Below are positions 1 through 7,183 of a stretch of 29,586 nt of DNA, piece by piece. Under the pieces are notes generated by a model, which was given only the letters and a program-made list of their open reading frames with translations, ran no database searches and was not told the DNA's origin. The stretch is taken from positions 1 to 29,586 of IMG/VR virus record IMGVR_UViG_3300037520_000460; one strand, given 5' to 3'. Each line of letters begins with the position of its first letter. The stretch's first letter is position 1. Source of the stretch: a virus. Made by a program: the position numbers and the translations under genes.

Positions 1-127
1 ACGATTGACTACGCTTCCGAGTTTCGCGATGCGTGGAGACTCAATCCTCAGATTCCAACGAATGGAACGGCGACCGGAGAGAATTGCTTGGGAACTCCAA
101 TCGACAAGGCCGGAGTGCCTCTCTCGA
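1..127. repeat. Terminal direct repeat, left copy (contig closure)
   Basis: Bases 1-127 are identical to bases 29460-29586. A perfect match of exactly 127 bases at both ends is typical of a circular assembly-graph path with k=127, so this is most likely one locus read twice and not a biological terminal repeat. The reading frame of the seam gene is continuous across the joint, which supports closure. Unit length is 29,459 bp. Confidence 0.95.
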
Positions 128-492
128 TTCTCGTTCGCATGAGCGATATCACGATTACGGAAACCGTCTCTGCGGCGAGTTTCCCCGAGCGATCGCTGAG
201 GATTCGGCAGGCGCGAGGCCGTCGCAATTCAACGATTTTCCAAGGCGCACCGATCGGGCAAGTTCTCTATCTCGGCGCGAATGCATCGCGGATCGGCCTT
301 GAGAAGTTCTCGATCACGCACAAGTTTAGACAGGACGAGTTCCTGCACATGATCCAAAGCCCGAGGCGAAATCAACTCGGCATTGTCGAGCCAGTCGCAG
401 ACGCTCAAGGAATATTCAGAGCAGACAAGGTCGATCTCGTTCAGCCTTTCCCGAACTTCGCAGACTTCAATCTTCTTTCGGAGAATTTCTAA
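1..492 (+). CDS. Distal tail protein, C-terminal part (continues from 29148 across the seam)
   Basis: The frame is open from base 1 to the TAA at 490-492 and supplies the last 163 residues of a 267-aa protein whose start is ATG 29148 at the other end of the contig. No membrane segment or catalytic motif is visible. It directly follows the tape-measure gene in the closed circle, the usual place of distal-tail/baseplate genes in siphoviruses, so a tail-tip role is inferred from position only. The next gene starts inside its stop codon (TAATG, 490-494), implying translational coupling. I do not recognise a named family. Confidence 0.7.
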   Translation, partial: TIDYASEFRDAWRLNPQIPTNGTATGENCLGTPIDKAGVPLSILVRMSDITITETVSAASFPERSLRIRQARGRRNSTIFQGAPIGQVLYLGANASRIGLEKFSITHKFRQDEFLHMIQSPRRNQLGIVEPVADAQGIFRADKVDLVQPFPNFADFNLLSENF

Positions 493-857
493 TGGCTCGC
501 GAGATCACGGTCAATCTCAAGATCTCAACTCTCAAGGGAGATCTGAATCACACAGAGAATCCCGGAACGCTCTTCGTCGATCTCACGGGAACGACGGCAG
601 TCGGCGGCGCGGCAACCGTAACGACGACCGCTGCCGCGCTTGCGATGGGAAGCGTCTCGTCCGCAGGCTATGCATACTTTAAGAACACAGGCCCGACCAA
701 CTTCGTCGAGATCGGAACTGGAACTGGTGGATCGTTTGTCGCGTTCCTCAAGTTGAAAGCAGGAGAGGCCGCGATCTGTAGGCTCGGTACAAACACTCCG
801 ACCGCGCGAGCGAATACGGCGAGCGTTGCGCTTCAGTACTACATTCTGGCGGACTGA
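492..857 (+). CDS. Small beta-rich virion protein (tail tip/appendage)
   Basis: 121 aa. ATG 492 overlaps the TAA of the preceding tail gene and has GGAG at 480-483 as ribosome binding site. The protein is rich in Thr, Ala, Gly and Val, with short alternating hydrophobic strands and no Cys, as expected of a beta-sandwich virion component. Its general character (GSVSSAGYAYFKNTG, FLKLKAGE) is like that of small phage appendage proteins, but I cannot assign a family. Position in the tail-tip block and coupling on both sides (TGATG with the gene at 857) support a structural role. Confidence 0.6.
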   Translation: MAREITVNLKISTLKGDLNHTENPGTLFVDLTGTTAVGGAATVTTTAAALAMGSVSSAGYAYFKNTGPTNFVEIGTGTGGSFVAFLKLKAGEAAICRLGTNTPTARANTASVALQYYILAD

Positions 858-1579
858 TGACTCTTCCAAAGTTCACCGCAGGCCAAGTCGGCAAACTCGA
901 ATTCCATCATCTCAACGAGGCGTTCGAGCGCATCGAGAGACTGGATGGGAATCCTGCGCTCGTCGCAGCATCCGGGCCAGTTCTTGGCCGAGTGATCCTT
1001 GTTCGGATCACGGGACAAAGCGGAAGCGGAAACGCAATCAAGGGAAGTTTCCAAGAAGTCGCGCTCTCGACTGTCGGTTCGAATTCATACACCGCCGTAT
1101 CTGGCGGCGTGACTTCGGCAGTCTCGGGAGATACATACGGCGCACCGATCGTCTTTCCTTGCTCCGCAATCGGCACGATTGTTCCGGTGCTTGGACACAT
1201 TGCTCATAATGGAAAACTCTATTTCCGAGAGTGCGCCGGAGTTTCTTCTGCCGCAGGAGTTCGCGCCGGACGAATCACAGCATCGACGCAGATCACGGCG
1301 AATACGAGATGGCTCTACACGCTGACCGACGTTCGAGTCAATACGCTTGCCGCAGGAACGTATACGGCGACTGGAGTCGGATCATTTCAGGCATTGAACG
1401 GATGCGAAGAAGCAGTCGATAGCGTGGCGAATCGAAACATCGGAGTTGGAACGATTCACGTCGCTGGATCGACTGCGACTCGTCAGCCGATTAAGAACGA
1501 CACGATTGTCGTCTGCACGGAAACTCTCGGCGGATTCGTCTTCTCTGTACCGAATGGATATGCCTTCACTTGCACATGA
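857..1579 (+). CDS. Tail/appendage structural protein of unknown family
   Basis: 240 aa. ATG 857 shares its A with the TGA of the upstream gene. Residues 1-35 look helical and charged (VGKLEFHHLNEAFERIERL), then a long Thr/Ser/Gly/Val-rich beta region runs to the end. This short helical N-terminus followed by a beta-rich body is common in phage tail-attachment proteins, where the first part docks on the tail. No enzymatic motif seen. The next gene starts in its stop (ATGA 1576-1579). Confidence 0.6.
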   Translation: MTLPKFTAGQVGKLEFHHLNEAFERIERLDGNPALVAASGPVLGRVILVRITGQSGSGNAIKGSFQEVALSTVGSNSYTAVSGGVTSAVSGDTYGAPIVFPCSAIGTIVPVLGHIAHNGKLYFRECAGVSSAAGVRAGRITASTQITANTRWLYTLTDVRVNTLAAGTYTATGVGSFQALNGCEEAVDSVANRNIGVGTIHVAGSTATRQPIKNDTIVVCTETLGGFVFSVPNGYAFTCT

Positions 1580-1938
1580 GCGCGATACCTTCAACCATCA
1601 ACTCGATGACGCGCTTCAACGAACGAAGGCGAATCGTCTCCGCGCTCGCGAAGACATCGACTCTCGTCGTCTATGAAGTTCCGGCAGGAAAGACGCTTCG
1701 CATCGAGTCGATGAGCGTTTGCAATGTCGCGACGACGACGGCGACTTTCCGTTTGCACGTTGTCGGCGCGAATGAATCCATCGCGTCTTCGAATGCTGTG
1801 TACTACGATAATCCGCTTCGAGGGAATGCCACACTCCTCGATGACTCGATTCGGTATTTGAACGCCGGAGATCGGATCGCGATTCGATCGGATACGGCGA
1901 GCGCGATCGTCATCCAGATTCACGGAGTCGAAGAGTGA
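1576..1938 (+). CDS. Small tail-region virion protein
   Basis: 120 aa. ATG 1576 (ATGA overlap with the upstream stop) is preferred to the TTG at 1570 because stop/start overlap is the rule in this genome. The centre, around residues 30-118, reads as a jelly-roll-like domain: VYEVPAGKTLRIESMSVCN, then LNAGDRIAIRSD near the end. This pattern (PAGKT, LNAGD) is typical of small phage proteins of unknown function in tail-fibre clusters. A capsid- or fibre-decorating role is inferred. Confidence 0.6.
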   Translation: MSAIPSTINSMTRFNERRRIVSALAKTSTLVVYEVPAGKTLRIESMSVCNVATTTATFRLHVVGANESIASSNAVYYDNPLRGNATLLDDSIRYLNAGDRIAIRSDTASAIVIQIHGVEE

Positions 1939-2930
1939 GCGTCGACGCGGCCTGTACCGCTTGTTGCTGTGGCGGATCTGTCTCGTGCTGCTTTCCTGAC
2001 GCATCGAAGCCTATCGAGATCAACTATGTGACTCGAAAATCAACGTTCGCAGGCGCGACGGAAGTCGAGAGATATCTCGTTTCCGTTTCGATCACGACGA
2101 CGATGATCCGGAATTCGATACCGGGATTGCCATTCGCTACATTCATGCAATCAAGCGGAGGCACTTTGCTTGCGCGAGTTGAAAGTGTTGCGCTCGAAGG
2201 AAGAAGCCCGGTTCCCGGTGTCATCTGTCCGGGACAGCCGAATCCGTATGAGTGTCCTCCATGCAATTCCTTCGTCAATTGCAACTCATATGACTGGGTC
2301 TATTCCGGCCCTCTTCCAAATGGATCGGTCGTCATCAACTGTATTGATCTCTGTCCTGCTCCACCTTCGGCAGTTGTACAGAGGCCTGCGTATGTCCTTG
2401 CCGTCTCGATTGGCTCCAATGTGCTTGGAACTCTCACAGAAAGAAATGGCAACAACGAGACATTCTCTCTTTGTGGGCCGGAGACGATCACAAGCACTCC
2501 AAACGTGGCTTTGTTGAATGGTTTTGGTTTTAGTGTTACGGGAGAAAGTGCTTGCCTTGATTCATCGACGTTCTCGAATGGCTACGCGACAGGCGGCGAA
2601 GTACTCGGAGGGAATGGCGTTCCATGCCCTCCGCATCCATGCTATGACCCAACATTCGCGCTAAATACGATCTGCCTGAACGGCAATCCGATTCCCGCTT
2701 GCATGGGTTACTCCGTCTCTACTTGTCCCGAGTTGCGTTGCAATCCATTCGGAGGAGGAATCGCGGGAAATGCGTATGAATGCTTCGGTGTGGATTGCTT
2801 CGGAAATGGAATTTCCTTCGGATGGCAAGGATGCGATTCATTCCCCGGTCAGACGGTGAATGAGGGAACTGCTTGTGAAATTTCAGTACGCAACGAAGCG
2901 ACAAAATCTTGCTCGGTGATTTATGGCTGA
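1935..2930 (+). CDS. Cysteine-rich secreted-like virion protein
   Basis: 331 aa with 25 cysteines (about 7.5%), many in CC, CCC or CxxC arrangements; the N-terminus reads ACTACCCGGSVSCC. GTG 1935 is the start, overlapping the upstream TGA. There is no signal peptide or membrane segment. Abundant Pro, Asn and Gly beside Cys suggest a disulfide- or metal-stabilised extracellular appendage. Base use is visibly richer in T than in neighbouring genes (for example around 2510-2545). It overlaps the small CxxC protein at 2923 by 8 bp, and the pair probably works together. I cannot name the family; a tail fibre or host-recognition role is inferred from position. Confidence 0.65.
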   Translation: MSVDAACTACCCGGSVSCCFPDASKPIEINYVTRKSTFAGATEVERYLVSVSITTTMIRNSIPGLPFATFMQSSGGTLLARVESVALEGRSPVPGVICPGQPNPYECPPCNSFVNCNSYDWVYSGPLPNGSVVINCIDLCPAPPSAVVQRPAYVLAVSIGSNVLGTLTERNGNNETFSLCGPETITSTPNVALLNGFGFSVTGESACLDSSTFSNGYATGGEVLGGNGVPCPPHPCYDPTFALNTICLNGNPIPACMGYSVSTCPELRCNPFGGGIAGNAYECFGVDCFGNGISFGWQGCDSFPGQTVNEGTACEISVRNEATKSCSVIYG

Positions 2931-3192
2931 CGGTTGCTTCTTCCTTCGAATCAGCGGCGACATCTGCGAGCATCCGATCCTCGCAGGCCCAACGAATCCA
3001 GAGAAGTGCGCGAGTTGCTCGAAGTATCGAGGCAGGCCGCGAGGCCTTGGCGATGTAGTTCACTCGATCACAACGGCGACGGGAATCGCGAAGGCCGTCG
3101 ATACTGTGACTGGCGGATGTGGAGGATGCGCCGCACGTCGCGCCGCGCTGAACGCGGCAGTTCCATTCTCCGATACTCCGAAGGAGAAATAG
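2923..3192 (+). CDS. Small protein with paired CxxC motifs
   Basis: 89 aa, ATG 2923, overlapping the end of the Cys-rich gene by 8 bp. Six cysteines: two single ones near the N-terminus, then KCASCSKYRG around residues 28-37 and GGCGGCAARRAALN around 64-77. Two CxxC pairs could bind zinc or an Fe-S cluster or form disulfides. Short phage proteins with a GC-x-x-C-A-x-R-R-x-x-L-N-like segment are familiar next to tail-fibre genes, but their function is not known to me. Coupling to the Cys-rich protein suggests an assembly partner. Confidence 0.55.
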   Translation: MADGCFFLRISGDICEHPILAGPTNPEKCASCSKYRGRPRGLGDVVHSITTATGIAKAVDTVTGGCGGCAARRAALNAAVPFSDTPKEK

Positions 3193-3193
3193 C

Positions 3194-4579
3194 ATGGCAT
3201 TTACCTATACAGGCACGGACGGACTCTTCCCGCGACTCGGTGCGCTTGTTTACATGATGGATCAAGTTCGAGCGCATCAGAACAATCTGAAGACGCTCCT
3301 TGCCAACGTGCAGGCTGAGTACTCATCGGCTGATGCTTGGATGATCGACGTTCTCTCCGGCAATATCGAGGCGCGAATCGCGGAATCGGGAAACGTGCTG
3401 AACGACGTTCGCGCGGCGGCAGAGCGAACGATTCTTGAGATGTGCTTCGATGAGGCTAGCGATCCGGCGGCAACGAACACAATGGTTCGAAAGGACATCC
3501 GCGACGCGCTCATCTGGCTGATTCGCCAGATGGATGTCGACGCGCAATCGATCGACGGAACGACGATCTCGAAGTCGGCTCTTTCTGTTGGAGGATCGAA
3601 CAACGGCAACGGCAAGTTCTACTATTTATTCGAGGCTCCGAACATTCTGCTAGGCTCGACTGCCGACTGGCCGAACATTCGCACGGAAGTTCTCGAAGCG
3701 CGATGCGTTCAAGATGCAACGTCTGGCGCGATCTCGCGCGGCTCTGAGATCTTCGAGATTCGCGGACAGCCTTCGTACCAAGGCCTCGATTACCGATTCC
3801 CCGGCGGAAGCGGAACGCTCATGCGTTTGACGACTGCTTGCGCGAGCGTCGACAACGGAATCCCCGGACAGAACATCCTCCACAATTCCGACTTCGAGGA
3901 TCAGACCTCGAATCTTTCTGATCGCTTCACGGTCGTGAGTGGAGCAGCAGGCACAGAGTTTCTTACGGAGACGACGGCAGCGAATGTCTTCCGAGGATCG
4001 AACGCGATCAAACTCGCGGTGACAGGATCGACGTTCAATATCCGCCAGAGGCTCGCAGACTTCGACGGAACTCTCGGAAGGCTTACGCCGGATCGACCGT
4101 ACATTCTCGCCGTCGCGATCAAGAAGGACACGACGGCAACCGGAACGCTTCGTCTCTCGGTGAAGGACGCTTCTGGAAATATCATCGACGGCGGAAGTTT
4201 CTTGTTCTCTCAATCAATCGCGTCGACAACTACTTCGTATGCGATCTATGCAACGCAGTTGCGCTCTCCGCGCATCGTGCCGAGTGAGTTGTATTTCCAC
4301 GTCGAGACGACGACGGCCATCGCGACGGATGCTGTCTACATCGATGAAATCGTTCTCGCCGAGATGATGCCGATTGCAAATGGTGGGCCTTCGCTTGCGA
4401 TCGTTGCAGGCTCGACGAACTGGAGCGCAGACGACAACGCTCGATACACATTCACGAACAACGGAGAAGGCGCGTTTGCTACGGCGTTCGATCGCTTGTT
4501 CGATATGTACGGGAAGGGCTTGAGCCTTCCTGCGAACTATCTCGGCACCGAGACGATCGCTGATTCTCTGATCGCCTGA
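3194..4579 (+). CDS. Tail fibre / adsorption protein with carbohydrate-binding-like domain
   Basis: 461 aa, ATG 3194 with AAGGAG at 3181-3186. Residues 1-145 are largely helical (docking or trimerisation). From about residue 225 there is a domain starting NILHNSDFED and ending with VYIDEIVLAE near residue 390, the classic outline of a galactose-binding-like (CBM) beta-sandwich in phage fibres: an N-S-D-F-E opening and a V-Y-I-D-E-I-x-L closing strand. The tail after it is short. It probably binds surface glycans. It is the last gene of the tail block; the next 312 bases contain no + strand gene. Confidence 0.65.
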   Translation: MAFTYTGTDGLFPRLGALVYMMDQVRAHQNNLKTLLANVQAEYSSADAWMIDVLSGNIEARIAESGNVLNDVRAAAERTILEMCFDEASDPAATNTMVRKDIRDALIWLIRQMDVDAQSIDGTTISKSALSVGGSNNGNGKFYYLFEAPNILLGSTADWPNIRTEVLEARCVQDATSGAISRGSEIFEIRGQPSYQGLDYRFPGGSGTLMRLTTACASVDNGIPGQNILHNSDFEDQTSNLSDRFTVVSGAAGTEFLTETTAANVFRGSNAIKLAVTGSTFNIRQRLADFDGTLGRLTPDRPYILAVAIKKDTTATGTLRLSVKDASGNIIDGGSFLFSQSIASTTTSYAIYATQLRSPRIVPSELYFHVETTTAIATDAVYIDEIVLAEMMPIANGGPSLAIVAGSTNWSADDNARYTFTNNGEGAFATAFDRLFDMYGKGLSLPANYLGTETIADSLIA

Positions 4580-4835
4580 TAAGATCTCCGAGGATCGCTG
4601 CTCTCGCTTGCGCGACGAGGAAGCGGAGATCGTCTTCCTCGGCGAGATCGACGGCGAGTGTGTAGAGGTCGAGGGCTTCCCAAGTCGGCGAGAGGATCGA
4701 GCGGCATCGGAGCGCGGCTCGATCGGAGTTCCCTCGCGTGACTGCGAATGAAAGCACCGTCTCGACGTGGGCTTGGACGCGCCGAGATTCGAGTTTGTGC
4801 AGGCCTCTCGGATTTTTTCTCGACATCTCCTTCAT
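4479..4835 (-). CDS. Possible lone minus-strand gene, 118 aa, divergent from the RecT-like gene
   Basis: In the 4580-4891 gap no + strand frame gives a sensible protein, but the minus strand does. From ATG at 4835 (or 4826) it runs to TAG at 4481-4479. The middle has alternating helices with a normal composition (ALDLYTLAVDLAEEDDLRFL) and uses CTC, GTC, GAT and GCC codons like the + strand genes. The last ~35 residues lie antisense to the end of the fibre gene and are low-complexity, Ser/Arg-rich. Ribosome binding is poor: AAGGAG abuts ATG 4826. The promoter/operator at 4820-4874 would lie just upstream. No HTH seen. It may be real or a shadow. Confidence 0.35.
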   Translation of the reverse strand: MKEMSRKNPRGLHKLESRRVQAHVETVLSFAVTRGNSDRAALRCRSILSPTWEALDLYTLAVDLAEEDDLRFLVAQARAAILGDLIRRSENQRSSRCRDSSQEGSSPSRTYRTSDRTP

Positions 4836-4849
4836 TCTTCCGATATAGT
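4820..4849 (+). promoter_or_regulatory. Sigma70-like promoter for the early region
   Basis: TCGACA at 4820-4825 matches the -35 consensus at 5 of 6 bases, and TATAGT at 4844-4849 matches the -10 at 5 of 6, with an 18-base spacer. The -10 abuts the palindromic operator at 4848-4874. It would drive the RecT-like gene and the genes behind it. Confidence 0.45.
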
Positions 4850-4874
4850 GTCCGCAAGCGGACACGGTGTCCGC
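4848..4874. promoter_or_regulatory. Two overlapping palindromes: operator and/or leader hairpin
   Basis: GTGTCCGC-AA-GCGGACAC (4848-4865) and GCGGACAC-G-GTGTCCGC (4858-4874) share the middle arm, giving three alternating half-sites next to the -10. As DNA this looks like a cooperative repressor operator. As RNA, transcripts starting near 4856 would contain only the second hairpin, which can be read as GCGGAC, loop ACGGT, GTCCGC. It ends 6 bases before the AGGAG at 4881-4885 and so matches the leader hairpins of the other early genes. Confidence 0.6.
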
Positions 4875-4891
4875 AGAAACAGGAGACACAA

Positions 4892-5776
4892 ATGACATCA
4901 TTGATCGTATCGGAGGCCGCGAAGACGGCCAGTTCTCAACTCGCCATTGCCGGAACAAAGGCTCTCGAAGCCTACATAGCCGCAGGCGACATCGGCAAAC
5001 TCGGGCCGGAGCAGCGCATCGCGCTGTATCGCGCCGTCTGCGATTCGCTCGGCCTGAATCCGCTCACTCAGCCGTTTCAGTATCTCACGCTCTCGGGGAA
5101 GACGGTTCTGTACGCGACGAAATCCTGCACCGAGCAGTTGCGCTCGATTCACGGCGTTTCGGTTGTCCGCATGGAGCGCGAGATCATCGGCGACATCCTG
5201 ACCGTCACGGTCGCCGTGACCGAGCGGACAGGCCGCGAAGATATCTCGACTGGCTCGGTCAGCCTCGCCGGATTGAAAGGCGAGAATCTCTCGAATGCTC
5301 ACATGAAGGCTGAGACGAAGGCAAAGAGACGCGCCACGCTTTCGATCTGCGGCCTTGCCGTCCTCGATGAAACCGAGGTCGACTCGATCGCCGGAGCGCA
5401 GGCTGTCTCGGTGCATGAGTTCCACTCTGAGCCGAAGAAGGCCGCGAAGCCAACACGCGAGGAACGCCGGAAGGATCTCGACGAACTCACGAATCCGACT
5501 CCGATCGCGAATCGAGTCGCCGAGCCGGAGATGGTCGCGGAGGACTGCATCACGATCCTTGCACGATCTCCGATCGGCGTGGTCGAAAGTAAGTTAGGTC
5601 GCCGCGTCTGGCGGATCGATCAGGAGGATCAGCCGCTCCCGATCGCCGTTTTCTCGGAGGAGATCGCGTCATTGCTCGAAGCGAATCAGGCGTTCAGCGT
5701 CAATACGCGCGTCCGCGTCAAGGCGCGATCCAACGGCGGATTCGAGGTCGTCCAGATCATCGGAGACGCGCCATGA
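4892..5776 (+). CDS. Putative RecT-like single-strand annealing protein
   Basis: 294 aa. ATG 4892 is chosen over the longer frame from 4748 because AGGAG (4881-4885) precedes it and the 48 upstream residues are Arg/Ser junk crossing the promoter. Residues ~40-165 carry a pattern I associate with phage annealing proteins of the RecT/Red-beta type: SLGLNPLTQPFQYL, then YATKSCTEQLR, then NAHMKAETKAKRRATLS, and LDETEVDSI. The C-terminal ~75 residues form a separate beta-rich part that could be an OB-like domain. It would anneal ssDNA during recombination-dependent replication, fitting with the RusA-type resolvase at 11303. Family assignment is by motif memory only. Confidence 0.55.
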   Translation: MTSLIVSEAAKTASSQLAIAGTKALEAYIAAGDIGKLGPEQRIALYRAVCDSLGLNPLTQPFQYLTLSGKTVLYATKSCTEQLRSIHGVSVVRMEREIIGDILTVTVAVTERTGREDISTGSVSLAGLKGENLSNAHMKAETKAKRRATLSICGLAVLDETEVDSIAGAQAVSVHEFHSEPKKAAKPTREERRKDLDELTNPTPIANRVAEPEMVAEDCITILARSPIGVVESKLGRRVWRIDQEDQPLPIAVFSEEIASLLEANQAFSVNTRVRVKARSNGGFEVVQIIGDAP

Positions 5777-6132
5777 GTGGGGAGATCGTCGGCTCGGCGA
5801 GCCTTCGATCTCAGATCGGGATCGCGGCGGAAGATCCGAGGATCTTCCGTCCGATCTCGGTCGCGGAGGCTCTGGATGTCGCGCGAATCATCAAGGCGGA
5901 TACCTCGATCGAGGAGGACATCCGCGAGGTCGTCGAGGTCGGGATTCCGCTCGATCTGATGCCTGCACATCTCACGCCGAAGAAGGAGATTCTCGCCGAG
6001 GCTCTTCGCGTCTCGGTGCGAACGATCCGCCGGAGAGAACTCGCTTGGGAATTGTGCGATCAGCGCGTCCGATTCGATCTCGTGCATCGAGCCTCTCGGC
6101 TTGTCTTCGCGAATCGCGGATCGCGTCTCTGA
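5773..6132 (+). CDS. Small putative DNA-binding protein (HTH-like)
   Basis: 119 aa, ATG 5773 overlapping the RecT-like stop (ATGA). Residues ~72-98 (KEILAEALRVSVRTIRRREL) fit a helix-turn-helix: a helix, a turn around the Val-Ser, then an Arg-rich recognition helix. The N-terminal half is acidic and helical. It is co-transcribed with the annealing protein and is followed 11 bases later by an intrinsic terminator, so it closes this two-gene unit. It could be the regulator acting at the 4848-4874 palindromes. That role is inference, and no family is recognised. Confidence 0.55.
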   Translation: MSGEIVGSASLRSQIGIAAEDPRIFRPISVAEALDVARIIKADTSIEEDIREVVEVGIPLDLMPAHLTPKKEILAEALRVSVRTIRRRELAWELCDQRVRFDLVHRASRLVFANRGSRL

Positions 6133-6143
6133 ATCACTCGTCG

Positions 6144-6176
6144 AGCCTGCCGTGAGAAGTTCGCGGCAGGCTTTTT
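6144..6176 (+). terminator. Intrinsic terminator
   Basis: GCCTGCCG (6145-6152) pairs with CGGCAGGC (6164-6171), and A6144-T6172 adds a ninth pair. The loop is 11 bases and TTTTT (6172-6176) follows. It lies just after the stop of the HTH-like gene and ends the RecT-like unit. Confidence 0.85.
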
Positions 6177-6376
6177 GACAATCTTCGGAAATTTCGAAGT
6201 TTCCCCCCTTTACAAATCGAAATCCCTCCCCCCTAATAACCCCCCACCCGAGCAAAGCGACACAGATACGCACTCGGTGTTCCGGCTCGACTCCTTACGT
6301 GTAACTCCTTTTCTCTTCTCCTTCGTGGAAACGGAAGCGGAGTACGTCAAACGTAGTTATGGAGAGGGCCGCGAAA
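6177..6376. other. Non-coding gap with C6 runs, candidate G-quadruplex and inverted repeats
   Basis: Between the terminator and the next leader lie about 200 bases with no credible gene. They contain three exact C6 runs (6203-6208, 6228-6233, 6240-6245), a small inverted repeat around 6183-6199 (CTTCG...CGAAG), a TTACGTGTAA near-palindrome at about 6295-6304, and TACGT-CAA-ACGTA at 6343-6355. The composition is unlike the rest of the genome. It could be a replication origin or a regulatory region. No clear -35/-10 pair was found. Confidence 0.5.
6224..6249 (-). other. Candidate G-quadruplex (minus strand)
   Basis: Read on the minus strand the tract is GGG-T-GGGGGG-TTATTA-GGGGGG-A-GGG: four G runs of at least three with loops of 1, 6 and 1 bases, a canonical intramolecular quadruplex motif. 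The + strand could form an i-motif. It is the densest G/C-run tract I noticed in the window. Confidence 0.6.
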
Positions 6377-6402
6377 CTCTGGCAGGAGCCAGAGAAAGAG
6401 AG
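6377..6402 (+). promoter_or_regulatory. Leader hairpin with AGGA loop and weak Shine-Dalgarno
   Basis: CTCTGGC (6377-6383), loop AGGA (6384-6387), GCCAGAG (6388-6394), followed by AAAGAGAGAC, a degenerate form of the AAAGGAGACA box used by other early genes. The ATG is at 6408. The position matches the hairpins before 4892, 7233, 7752 and 8180. Confidence 0.55.
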
Positions 6403-6407
6403 ACGCA

Positions 6408-7025
6408 ATGGAACAAAAGAAGCAAGGCATGACGCGCGAGGAACTTGCCGGATTTACTGCGCGAGCGAATCGCTACTTCAAAGGCGAAACCGATCGCGAG
6501 TTGTGGTCACTCGCGCTTCCGCGCATCGCGGAGGAATCCGCCGAGGTCGCGATGGCCGCGCTTGAGAACTACTCGATCCAATGGGGAGGGCCGCGAGCGC
6601 GATTCCTCCCTTCGAAGTTCTTCGAGTTCCTTGCCGATGTGAAAGTTCGCCGTCTGGAACTCACACAACGTGAGGCTCGCGAGCGCGAGGCGCGGATGCG
6701 CTCGATCGCTGCGAGCCGAGACGCGGCAGTCTGCGAGGCCGACTGGCTCTCGCGACGGCGCGAGATCGAGACTGCGAATCCGCTCGAAGTCGGAGAAGCC
6801 GTCGACTACCTCCGCTCGCTTGGGTGGGGGAATCCGCCGGAGGCATTCGGTGCATGGAGCCGACCTTGGATTCTCGCCGTCTCGGATCTCGTCTGCCGGA
6901 GGACGCTCGCCGGATACGATCGCGATCGGCAGGGATTCGAGGATCGCGACCGGAATCCGCTCCGGCCAGTCTCAGCGGCGACTTTCTACCGCGAGGCAGG
7001 AAAGGCCGCCGCAAGGCTCGCCTAG
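6408..7025 (+). CDS. Unknown early protein, possibly helicase-loader-like
   Basis: 205 aa, ATG 6408. Residues ~15-65 are helical with an aromatic and acidic pattern (RELWSLALPRIAEESAEVAM, then PSKFFEFLADV) that loosely recalls the N-terminal domain of phage replicative-helicase loaders such as G39P, in which an ELW...L segment is followed by an A-x-x-x-Y helix and a P-S/T entry helix. Residues 75-130 are a charged helix. The C-terminal half is Arg-rich with several Trp. No Walker motifs are visible, so any loader would be of the small non-ATPase kind. It stands alone between a leader hairpin and a 207-base gap. Confidence 0.6.
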   Translation: MEQKKQGMTREELAGFTARANRYFKGETDRELWSLALPRIAEESAEVAMAALENYSIQWGGPRARFLPSKFFEFLADVKVRRLELTQREAREREARMRSIAASRDAAVCEADWLSRRREIETANPLEVGEAVDYLRSLGWGNPPEAFGAWSRPWILAVSDLVCRRTLAGYDRDRQGFEDRDRNPLRPVSAATFYREAGKAAARLA

Positions 7026-7070
7026 GCGTTTGGCCCGTCTGGAGGCCTTCCGAGGCATTCCGCGCTCCGA

Positions 7071-7084
7071 GGCCCGTACGGGCC
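7071..7084. repeat. 14-bp perfect palindrome
   Basis: GGCCCGTACGGGCC lies 46 bases after the stop at 7025 and is followed by GTTTCCC. It could be a protein-binding site or a weak hairpin. The lack of a T run argues against a normal terminator. Confidence 0.4.
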
Positions 7085-7127
7085 GTTTCCCGCGATTTGG
7101 ATATACAGAGTCCCGATAACCTAGAAT

Positions 7128-7154
7128 CTTGAGGAAATTTAGTAAATGCTCAAG
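7128..7154. promoter_or_regulatory. Inverted repeat CTTGAG-N15-CTCAAG
   Basis: CTTGAG at 7128-7133 and CTCAAG at 7149-7154 flank an AT-rich centre. The arrangement resembles a repressor operator upstream of the 7233 gene. The rest of the 7026-7196 gap holds the palindrome at 7071 and a possible -10, with no gene. Confidence 0.4.
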
Positions 7155-7183
7155 CGATTCGCTCCCTTTGGTCGAAATCCTTG

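Noticed and set aside
1-127. Biological direct terminal repeat
   Set aside because: Exactly 127 bases is a standard k-mer length and the repeat lies within a coding gene; an assembly overlap is simpler.
6175-6180. Perfect TTGACA directly after the terminator
   Set aside because: No TATAAT-like hexamer lies 15-19 bases downstream; the first T bases belong to the terminator U-tract.
7071-7084. GGCCCGTACGGGCC as an intrinsic terminator
   Set aside because: Only GTTT follows and the palindrome has no proper loop; kept as a palindrome only.
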